This document shows, piece by piece, positions 1-5,866 of a stretch of 10,331 nucleotides of DNA (position 1 is the first letter of the stretch; each line of letters begins with the position of its first letter). A model generated the notes under the pieces. That model saw only the letters and a program-made list of their open reading frames with translations, was not told the DNA's origin and searched no databases. This stretch comes from Desulfuromonadaceae bacterium (GTDB lineage Bacteria > Desulfobacterota > Desulfuromonadia > Geobacterales > Pseudopelobacteraceae). Both the position numbers and the translations under genes were made by a program. The stretch lies in assembly GCA_028686145.1 (NCBI GenBank), contig JAQUCQ010000092.1, positions 1-10,331 on the forward strand. Direction: 5' to 3'.

Positions 1-1086
1 GTGCAGCGCGGCCTCCTTTTCATCAAAAACATAAAAAACGCCAATCCCGGCGCCAAGATATTCAATCAGAAACGACAGAACCTGTCCTGCCAGTTCTGTC
101 GTGGGTTTGTCGCCACGCAAGATGGTATTGAGATTGTTCAGGCCGATCTTGAACCAGTCACGCAAGGCCTCCTGGTCGTGGTTGAGGCGCAGGGATCTGG
201 ACATTCTGACAAAAGCCTGGTCCAGCGAATTCTGTACTTCGCTCATACCAACAACCGCTTGCAGCAGCATCCCCGCCTCATCCCGGTTAAACCGCTCCGT
301 CTCCGGTCGTAATGGTTCGGAAACGATCACTTCCTGATCCAGATCGCCTCCGGCGATGGCCTCGACAATGCGCACTTTTTCTTTGCTTCCCTCTTGTTGC
401 AAGCGTAGTGCGTCAAGCACCCGGCGCAGGGGGGTGGCGATGCACCGGGTAATCAAGATGGTCATAATGGCCGCCAGCATAGCAGCGCCAACGGCGAGGA
501 TAAGCGTGATCAGGCCGGTCTCTCTGGCCGTTGCAATATTCTGTTCGGAAATCTGTTCAGCGTTTGCCACCAGATAGTTCTGCAGGTTCTCAATCGCCTT
601 AATCTCGGCATGTTCGGCGCCGTCGACGGCACCAGATTTCATATATGTTACCGCCTCTTCATTTCTGTTGGGTTTAGCAAGCGTCAAGATCCGGTTGAGA
701 TGGGGGGTAAAGGTGCTGCGTGTCTCCACAAGCTGTTCAAAAAGTATTTTTGCCTCGGCATCAGGGAGGGCTGTTTCAAGATTGGCAACGCTGGCGTCAA
801 TCTCCTTGCGGAACGTTGTGATTCGTTTCCGGTAGTAATCGTGTGTGTGCTGATCTTGTGCGAGAACAAGTTCCCGGATGTTGGTTCTCAGGCGTTGAAA
901 GCCGGCAGATACATTGCCGATTTGCTCTACCGGTTTAACCCCGCTTTTAAAAAGTAAGTTGTCGGCCTGTTCAAGTTTGTTGATCTGGAAAAAACCGAAG
1001 ATCACAATTGCCATAATTATAAATACAACGGTAGAAAAGCCGAGGGTCAGTTTGCTTTTAATCTTGAGGTTAGCGTAAAAAGTCAT
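1..1086 (-). CDS. Membrane sensor protein with HAMP and start of GAF domain (probable histidine kinase; C-terminal part outside window)
   Basis: The minus-strand frame is open for 362 codons from ATG at 1086 to base 1, so the C-terminal part is missing. A Shine-Dalgarno GAGGAA (1093-1098) lies 6 bases from the start. The protein begins MTFYANLKIKSKL. A membrane segment spans about residues 14-34, an extracytoplasmic helical sensing region of four-helix-bundle type about 35-188, and a second membrane segment about 191-213. An HAMP region follows (TPLRRVL near 218, GGDLDQEV near 247, NRDEAGML near 267). After a linker with LRDWFKIGLNNLN (308-320), a GAF-like domain begins near 328 (LSFLIEYLGAGIGVFYV). 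HAMP is longer than usual, with extra residues before GGDL and before the DE-G motif. Sensors with this linker and GAF are, as I recall, usually hybrid histidine kinases in Geobacter-type bacteria; a chemoreceptor or cyclase output cannot be excluded because the output domain is not in view. The ligand is unknown. Confidence 0.85.
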   Translation of the reverse strand, partial: MTFYANLKIKSKLTLGFSTVVFIIMAIVIFGFFQINKLEQADNLLFKSGVKPVEQIGNVSAGFQRLRTNIRELVLAQDQHTHDYYRKRITTFRKEIDASVANLETALPDAEAKILFEQLVETRSTFTPHLNRILTLAKPNRNEEAVTYMKSGAVDGAEHAEIKAIENLQNYLVANAEQISEQNIATARETGLITLILAVGAAMLAAIMTILITRCIATPLRRVLDALRLQQEGSKEKVRIVEAIAGGDLDQEVIVSEPLRPETERFNRDEAGMLLQAVVGMSEVQNSLDQAFVRMSRSLRLNHDQEALRDWFKIGLNNLNTILRGDKPTTELAGQVLSFLIEYLGAGIGVFYVFDEKEAALH

Positions 1087-1125
1087 GTTTGATTCCTCAT
1101 GAATCTCCCGTCTCCGGAAGAGAAG

Positions 1126-1351
1126 CTATTTGATGCCGTCAGACCGGTTGAATGAAATCTTACCGGCGTTGCCATGGACTTCGGCGCAGGTGAAGCGGCT
1201 GGTGTTGAAAAAAGGAGGGGCCTGAACGGTATGGCATTGTTGATGACGGCGCTGTCATGCAGTTCGCCTTGCGTGCGGCGACATCAGTTTGGATGAAGTT
1301 GGTCAGCTCCTGATGAATTTGATTCACGGGTGGAACTCCGTCCAGGTACAA
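1126..1351 (-). pseudogene. Small hypothetical gene apparently broken by two single-base deletions
   Basis: The frame starts at TTG 1351 or GTG 1327 and reads MNQIHQELTNFIQTDVAARK from the GTG. It then turns into sequence unlike a real protein and stops near 1160. If one base is added near 1262-1267 (GCGAAC read as GCGGAAC) the frame continues as AELHDSAVINNAIPF. If a second base is added somewhere in 1208-1226 (for example in the run of six T on the minus strand) it continues as FFNTSRFTCAEVHGNAGK and ends at a TAG at 1126-1128. From the GTG this is 202 bases, and two restored bases make exactly 68 codons. I do not recognise the product. It lies in the direction of the U32 gene and the sensor, 12 bases after the U32 stop and 39 bases before the sensor start, so it may once have been part of one transcript. 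It could also be a functional gene with sequencing errors, or chance open sequence. Confidence 0.4.
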
Positions 1352-1363
1352 AATTTCTGGCTT

Positions 1364-2599
1364 TTATGAAATGGCACGCTTTTCACGGCGGAGAAGATCT
1401 CCTGCGTTGACCGCAAACGGTACCGCCAGGAGTATCCGCTGGTTGGGGTTGGCAACGTCCGCTGGAATAGCTGCTCCGCGTTCGGAAAGTGTGGAAAAAT
1501 GCTGCAGCGTAACAGTGTCGCTTCGCATTCCCGGCCCGATAAACTCGATCAGGTCACCCGCTTTTACACGGTTGCGCACACTGATCAGAAGCGTCCCGTC
1601 ATCCTTCACTTCATCTACGACTCCGACAAAATCGTGACTGCGAATGTAGGCCGACTGGTACTCTTGGGCGACGTTGCGCGGCTGACCGAACAGGAACCCG
1701 GTTGTGTAGCCGCGATGGCTCAGTTTGGCCAGTTCCTCCAGCCATTCGGGGCGGCAGCGCCATCCGGCGGGGTCTGCCAGATATTCGTCCAGTGCCTGGC
1801 GGTAGACCCGCAGAACCGAAGCAACGTAGTTGATTCCCTTCATGCGCCCTTCTATCTTGAGCGAGTGTACTCCGCTTGTGACAAGAGCCGGAATATGTTC
1901 CAGCAGGCAGAGGTCGCGCGAGTTAAAGATAAAGGTCCCGGTTTCGTCCTCCACAACCGGAAAATATTCGCCCGGCCGCGATTCTTCCACCAGGTGGTAG
2001 CTCCAGCGGCAGGGGTGAGTGCATTCGCCCTGATTGGCATCGCGTCCGGTCAGCATGCTGGAAATCAGGCAGCGGCCGGAATAGGACATGCAAAGCGCCC
2101 CATGCACGAAAGCTTCAAATTCTGTTCCTGGGACCGCTGTCACTGTTTCGCGGATGTTATCCAGGCTCATTTCCCGCGCCAAGTTAATCCGAGAGACGCC
2201 CTGCTGCTGCCAGAATCGGGCGGAGCGCCAGTTGATTGTGTTGGCTTGGGTAGAAAGGTGCAATTCACGATCCGGCGTGACCTGGCGCACCGCATCAATT
2301 ACACCCGGATCCGCGACGATGTAAGCGTCAAAGGGAAGCAGAGCAATCTGCGCGAGGTATTTTTCCAATTCCGGAAGCGCTTCGTTGCGTGGATAGCTAT
2401 TGATCGTCAGATATGCCTTAACGTCGTTCGCGTGGCAAAAATCCAGAGCTGTTTGCATCTCATCCATGGAAAAGTTATCAGCCATATTGCGAAGCCCAAA
2501 GGCCTGCCCGCCAAGATATACGGCATTGGCGCCGTAGTGGACCGCGATTTTTAGTTTTTCCATATTACCGGCTGGCGCCAGTAATTCAGGTGTATGCAT
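1364..2599 (-). CDS. trhP: U32 family protein, TrhP (YegQ)-like: tRNA 5-hydroxyuridine synthesis
   Basis: 411 residues. The family signature near residues 160-197 is intact: FVHGALCMSYSGRC followed by NQGECTHPC, giving four cysteines C170, C177, C193 and C197 that in U32 enzymes are expected to hold an iron-sulfur cluster. Other TrhP/YegQ-like blocks are PELLAPAG at the N-terminus, LSTQANTINW (115-124), RPGEYFPVVEDETGTFIFNS after 207, HSLKIEGRMKG, and a C-terminal U32_C-type beta domain starting near FVGVVDEV and ending AGDLLRRE. E. coli TrhP makes 5-hydroxyuridine at the wobble position (U34) of tRNA using a prephenate-linked route; U32 proteins were first annotated as proteases. It is shorter than E. 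coli YegQ (about 450) because a segment before RPGEY is absent. The ATG at 2599 has only a weak GGA 6 bases upstream. It is transcribed divergently from the cpoB-like gene. Other U32 subfamilies (RlhA, UbiU/V) fit less well by motif, but the subfamily call comes from remembered sequence. Confidence 0.8.
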   Translation of the reverse strand: MHTPELLAPAGNMEKLKIAVHYGANAVYLGGQAFGLRNMADNFSMDEMQTALDFCHANDVKAYLTINSYPRNEALPELEKYLAQIALLPFDAYIVADPGVIDAVRQVTPDRELHLSTQANTINWRSARFWQQQGVSRINLAREMSLDNIRETVTAVPGTEFEAFVHGALCMSYSGRCLISSMLTGRDANQGECTHPCRWSYHLVEESRPGEYFPVVEDETGTFIFNSRDLCLLEHIPALVTSGVHSLKIEGRMKGINYVASVLRVYRQALDEYLADPAGWRCRPEWLEELAKLSHRGYTTGFLFGQPRNVAQEYQSAYIRSHDFVGVVDEVKDDGTLLISVRNRVKAGDLIEFIGPGMRSDTVTLQHFSTLSERGAAIPADVANPNQRILLAVPFAVNAGDLLRREKRAIS

Positions 2600-2653
2600 G
2601 GGAGTTCCAATGTTATGACGGATTAGGGGAATAATTTGATTCGCGAGGCTCGG

Positions 2654-2682
2654 ATGCTAGCACAATCAGTTTACCAATAAAA
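2654..2682 (-). promoter_or_regulatory. Candidate extended -10 promoter for the U32 gene
   Basis: On the minus strand TG-C-TAGCAT (2662-2654) forms an extended -10 element. A poor -35-like TTTTAT (2682-2677) lies 17 bases upstream. It would give a leader of roughly 48 bases before the ATG at 2599. The match is modest and is offered because the U32 gene needs its own divergent promoter. Confidence 0.35.
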
Positions 2683-2686
2683 CTGA
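2666..2686. repeat. Inverted repeat in the divergent promoter region (possible operator)
   Basis: TCAGTTT (2666-2672) and AAACTGA (2680-2686) are perfect 7-base arms separated by 7 bases. The element overlaps the -35/spacer of the candidate U32 promoter and ends 15 bases before the -35 of the cpoB-side promoter. That position and spacing suit a dimeric regulator, but no regulator gene is beside it and the arms are AT-rich, so chance is possible. Confidence 0.35.
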
Positions 2687-2701
2687 AAAGACACCTTTCA
2701 C

Positions 2702-2729
2702 TTGACAAAGATAACTATATCGCTTTAAT
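2702..2729 (+). promoter_or_regulatory. Probable sigma-70 promoter for the cpoB-like/LysM genes
   Basis: A perfect -35 TTGACA (2702-2707) is followed after 16 bases by TTTAAT (2724-2729), a 5/6 match to the -10 consensus. Transcription would begin near 2736, about 23 bases before the ATG at 2759. This is the best promoter in the window. Confidence 0.65.
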
Positions 2730-2758
2730 TATAAAAAAGTGCGTTAAATGGGGGTATT

Positions 2759-3487
2759 ATGCCATCAGAAAGCCGAATTGTACCATATCTGTTGTTGACA
2801 GTTTTGCTGTCAGGCTGCGCTGCCAATGACCTGATGGTTAAACGTCAAGCCGAGTCCGAAGCCAAAATTGAGTTTCTGGTTCAATCGTCAAAAAAAGCTG
2901 AACAGCGGCATAATGAACTTGCCGGTTTACTGCAGGCTCAGGAGGAGCGGCTTCAAGTTGTAACCGGTGAAATAAAACAGCTCAAGAATGAAACGGGTGA
3001 TCTGCAAGCTTCCCGCGACGAACTCAAGGTCAGGGTTGCAAACCTTGCCCAGAAGTTGCAAACACCCAAGGTAGAAATCGTCAATCAGCCGTCGTCCTCC
3101 AAAGCTGCCGGTGAATCCGGTCCTCCTGCGGAATATCTCAAATCATTCGGCCTGTACAGTGCCAATAATTTTTCTGCGGCCATCGTCTCGTTTGAATTAT
3201 TTCTCAAGAATAATCCCCAGAGCGACTATGCTGCCAACGCCCAATACTGGATCGGCGAGTGTCACTATACTCTCTCGGATCTCCCGAGGGCAAAAGATGC
3301 CTTTTTGAAGGTTGTGGACAACTACCCGAAAAGTTCTAAGACCCCGGATGCGCTCCTGAAACTCGGCTATACACTGTCTGCAATGAAAGAAAAGGAAAAG
3401 GCAGCGGTTATATTCGAGAAAATTATTACGTCATACCCCAGCAGCCCAGCTGCAATAAAAGCCCGTGAACGTCTGAACACGCATTGA
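2759..3487 (+). CDS. cpoB: CpoB/YbgF-like lipoprotein (Tol-Pal system TPR protein)
   Basis: 242 residues. Residues 1-20 form a lipoprotein signal with lipobox LLSGC (Cys20); the following Ala-Ala does not resemble an inner-membrane retention signal, so outer-membrane anchoring is expected. Residues about 27-102 are a charged coiled coil, then a Ser/Pro-rich linker, then a TPR region about 124-242 with YbgF-type repeats (SANNFSAAIVSFELFLKNNP, then AKDAFLKVVDNYPKS, then AAVIFEKIITSYPSSP). In E. coli, CpoB trimerises by its coiled coil and links the Tol-Pal machine with peptidoglycan synthesis during cell constriction; that role here is inferred. E. coli CpoB is soluble in the periplasm, so the lipobox is a difference. 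No tol or pal gene is in the window; instead a LysM protein follows 74 bases downstream, probably in the same transcript. The ATG is preceded only by GGGGG (2750-2754). Confidence 0.85.
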   Translation: MPSESRIVPYLLLTVLLSGCAANDLMVKRQAESEAKIEFLVQSSKKAEQRHNELAGLLQAQEERLQVVTGEIKQLKNETGDLQASRDELKVRVANLAQKLQTPKVEIVNQPSSSKAAGESGPPAEYLKSFGLYSANNFSAAIVSFELFLKNNPQSDYAANAQYWIGECHYTLSDLPRAKDAFLKVVDNYPKSSKTPDALLKLGYTLSAMKEKEKAAVIFEKIITSYPSSPAAIKARERLNTH

Positions 3488-3561
3488 GCCCGGCCTCTCC
3501 AGACCTAAATGACCAGGATGGGCTCTATTTGTACAAAATCACACGTGGATGAGGTGTCCCT

Positions 3562-4581
3562 ATGAAAATCATGCTGCTGCTGTTGGCTCTTTTAGCCGTG
3601 CCATCGTTGCCCTCTTTTGTGCTTGCCGCCGGGCAGGACGAACCGGCCATTTATGTCATAAAACAGGGTGATACGCTCTGGGGGCTCTCCGAACGTTTTA
3701 TTAAAGATCCGGAATACTGGCCGAATATGTGGTCTAAAAATGGCCAGGTTACTAACCCCCATTTTATTTATCCAGGGCAAAAATTGCGGATTTTTCCGGA
3801 CCGGTTGGAGATTGTTCCCCAAGAGCGTGTAGTGGTTCAGGTGAAGAAAACCGAACCTGTGGCAACAATCGTCGAGGCGCCTCAGGAGGTTGCTGCCGAG
3901 AAAACCTACACGCTGTATGGTACTGAAGGTTTTCTGGCGGAGAAAGATTTCAAGCCGTACGGCATGGTTATCGGTGGGCAGCATGACCGGATAATCGCGG
4001 GAGCAGATGATATCGTCTACACTGATATCGGTACGGATCTACATGCCAGTGATGGTGATAAATTCTCCGTATTTCTTAAGGATGTGTCAGTCAAGCATCC
4101 TCAGAATAGTGAAGAAATGGGCTACAAGATGGTTCCGCTCGGAACTCTCCAGCTGACGGATGTTGAGCGAAAATCGTCGCGTGCCATTATTACCGATTCA
4201 ACCCGAGAGATCGGCCCGGGTGCTTACCTGCTTCCCTACAAGGATATTCACCGGCGGGAGATCTCCCTCAAGAACACCAAATATGAACTTAACGGGTATA
4301 TAGTAGACAGTTTAAGCGGTGTTAGTGTCATGGCCGCCGGAGATATTGTGTATATTGACCTTGGGACCAGTCAGGGGGCTGAAGCTGGCAATATGCTCTA
4401 TATTGTCCGTGATGTGACGATTGACCAGAAGTATGTGGAAGGACGAATAGACAAACTGCCTCAAGAACTTCTGGGGGCGCTGGTTATTCTTGAAACCGGT
4501 AAAAAAACATCTTCCGCTCTGGTTGTCAAGAGTATCGATGCGATCTATAAAGGCGACAGGATCGTCAGCCAAGCCAAATAA
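3562..4581 (+). CDS. LysM domain periplasmic protein
   Basis: 339 residues. A signal peptide spans residues 1 to about 23 (hydrophobic run, FVLAA before GQDEP). One LysM domain spans about 30-78: YVIKQGDTLWGLSERFIKDP at its start and NPHFIYPGQKLRIF at its end. LysM domains bind the N-acetylglucosamine backbone of peptidoglycan. This form, with PEYWPNMW inside the domain, resembles other bacterial LysM proteins with a C-terminal domain of unknown function. The rest (about 110-339) is predicted mostly beta, with no motif I can name. It has two similar phrases, DDIVYTDIGT near 150 and GDIVYIDLGTSQGAEAG near 260, suggesting a repeated beta fold. GAGGTG at 3551-3556 is a good ribosome site 5 bases before the ATG. 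It sits behind the cpoB-like gene and ahead of a terminator, so the two probably form a small envelope operon. Confidence 0.85.
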   Translation: MKIMLLLLALLAVPSLPSFVLAAGQDEPAIYVIKQGDTLWGLSERFIKDPEYWPNMWSKNGQVTNPHFIYPGQKLRIFPDRLEIVPQERVVVQVKKTEPVATIVEAPQEVAAEKTYTLYGTEGFLAEKDFKPYGMVIGGQHDRIIAGADDIVYTDIGTDLHASDGDKFSVFLKDVSVKHPQNSEEMGYKMVPLGTLQLTDVERKSSRAIITDSTREIGPGAYLLPYKDIHRREISLKNTKYELNGYIVDSLSGVSVMAAGDIVYIDLGTSQGAEAGNMLYIVRDVTIDQKYVEGRIDKLPQELLGALVILETGKKTSSALVVKSIDAIYKGDRIVSQAK

Positions 4582-4600
4582 ACAGACAGATTTTTAATCC

Positions 4601-4628
4601 AAGACCGGCTATATGCCGGTCTTTTTTT
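4601..4628 (+). terminator. Intrinsic (Rho-independent) terminator after the LysM gene
   Basis: AAGACCGGC (4601-4609) and GCCGGTCTT (4615-4623) form a perfect 9-bp stem with loop TATAT, and the T run continues to 4628. It ends the cpoB-like/LysM transcript and lies 20 bases after the LysM stop. It also shows that the in-frame ATG at 4613 is not the start of dprA. Confidence 0.93.
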
Positions 4629-4651
4629 GTCGAACCGAATCAGGTGCCGAA

Positions 4652-5743
4652 ATGGAAAATTTTTACTGGATAGGTCTTAAATCGGTTCCCGGAGTCGGCA
4701 ACGTTGCATTCCGGCGCCTTCTGGAACAATTTGGCACACCTGAGGCTACGTTGAAAGCGTCCCCTGCCTCGCTTTCCGGCATTAAAGGTATGACTTCTGC
4801 AGTAATCGATGGCATCAAAAACGCCGCCTGGCAGCGTTTTGCGGAAGAAGAGTGCCGTCGGCTAGAAGCAAGCGCCGCGCACCTGGTAACCTATATCTCG
4901 CGTGACTACCCAAAATCACTGTTTGAGATTCCCGATCCCCCGCCGTTTTTATATGTTAAAGGTGAGTTGCTCTCCCGAGAGCTTTCCATTGCAATCGTCG
5001 GCTCACGCCGGGCGACATCCTACGGGTTGATGACAACCGGAAAGCTGGCTTCAGGACTCGCTGCCCATGGCGTATGTGTCGTATCAGGGATGGCGCGCGG
5101 GGTCGATACGGCAGCTCATAAGGGGGCGCTTCAGGCAGGAGGACGGAGCATCGGCGTGTTGGGATGCGGCGTGGACAATATCTATCCTCCCGAAAACCGC
5201 TTGCTCTTTGAGGAAATGTCAAGTAAGGGGTGCCTGGTGTCAGAGTTCCCATTGGGGACTTTGCCGCTGGCCGAAAATTTTCCGCGCCGCAACCGGATTA
5301 TCAGCGGACTCTCCCGTGGCGTGCTGGTTGTTGAGGCCGCTGAAAAAAGCGGATCGCTCATCACCGCCCAGTATGCACTTGAACATGGGCGCGACGTTTA
5401 CGCCGTACCGGGAAATATTTCTTTTGCCACAAGCCGCGGTTGCAATAGTCTGATAAAGCAAGGTGCCAAACTGGTGGATTGTGTCGAGGATATACTGGAG
5501 GAACTTCCTGCAGGGGTTCGTGCCTCTGCAGAGGTCCCTTTATTTAGCCCGCCCCCGCGTAACTTCGCTTTGACACCGAAAGAGGCGGCTATTTACGAGT
5601 TGCTGGCCCGCTCGCCGTTGCACATCGATGACATTATTACCCAAACTGAATTGACAGCCGGAGAGGTTTCCTCTATGTTACTGCACCTTGAACTCAAGGG
5701 AGCGATAACGCCGCTGCCCGGTACACATTACGCCGTGGTGTGA
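4652..5743 (+). CDS. dprA: DNA-processing protein DprA (Smf)
   Basis: 363 residues from ATG 4652. DprA binds incoming single-stranded DNA and loads RecA onto it during natural transformation; it is also kept in many bacteria not known to be competent. An N-terminal helical/HhH-like segment (WIGLKSVPGVG, 6-16) precedes the Rossmann-like core: GSRRATSYG (117-125), SGMARGVDTAAH (145-156), the PRRNRIISGLSRG block (211-223), GSLITAQ (234-240) and AVPGN (251-255). The tail (about 303-363) is a winged-helix domain, TPKEAAIYELL onward, found in many DprA proteins. The start was chosen because AGGTG (4642-4646) is 5 bases upstream, the protein then begins at the usual family position, and the longer reading from 4613 begins inside a terminator hairpin. 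No other competence gene is in view, and whether the host is competent cannot be told. I saw no clear promoter between the terminator and the start. Confidence 0.95.
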   Translation: MENFYWIGLKSVPGVGNVAFRRLLEQFGTPEATLKASPASLSGIKGMTSAVIDGIKNAAWQRFAEEECRRLEASAAHLVTYISRDYPKSLFEIPDPPPFLYVKGELLSRELSIAIVGSRRATSYGLMTTGKLASGLAAHGVCVVSGMARGVDTAAHKGALQAGGRSIGVLGCGVDNIYPPENRLLFEEMSSKGCLVSEFPLGTLPLAENFPRRNRIISGLSRGVLVVEAAEKSGSLITAQYALEHGRDVYAVPGNISFATSRGCNSLIKQGAKLVDCVEDILEELPAGVRASAEVPLFSPPPRNFALTPKEAAIYELLARSPLHIDDIITQTELTAGEVSSMLLHLELKGAITPLPGTHYAVV

Positions 5744-5866
5744 TAGTATATGTAAATCATGGGAAGAGTTTGATACAGAGATGCCGGGAAAGACATATAA
5801 AATCATGTCAACGGATTAATTGAATAATTAACTTTGAAATCCACCGTAAGGATACTTATAGCTGCC
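5744..5866. other. dprA-topA intergenic region, 123 bp
   Basis: AT-rich leader before topA. It holds an imperfect direct repeat, each copy ending in AAATCATG (5754-5761 and 5800-5807), and a 6-base inverted repeat TTAATT/AATTAA (5816-5821, 5826-5831). TTGATA (5770-5775) and TATAAA (5796-5801) resemble promoter boxes, but the 20-base spacing is poor. No terminator for dprA is visible, so topA may be read from upstream, from a local promoter, or both. Confidence 0.4.

Noticed and set aside
1..957. Several plus-strand open frames (1-312, 101-337, 356-577, 610-957).
   Set aside because: They lie opposite the open-ended sensor frame, which has clear membrane, HAMP and GAF features and a good ribosome site.
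1499..2554. A 351-codon plus-strand open frame.
   Set aside because: It is wholly antisense to the U32 gene, whose motifs are intact, and its translation shows no recognisable domain; it is a shadow frame.
3486..3525. GAGCCC/GGGCTC inverted repeat between the cpoB-like and LysM genes.
   Set aside because: The arms are only 6 bases with a 28-base loop and no T run, so it is too weak to call a terminator or attenuator.
4613..4651. An N-terminal extension of DprA from the ATG at 4613.
   Set aside because: This ATG lies in the loop of the terminator hairpin and has no ribosome site; the ATG at 4652 has AGGTG at good spacing and matches the family start.
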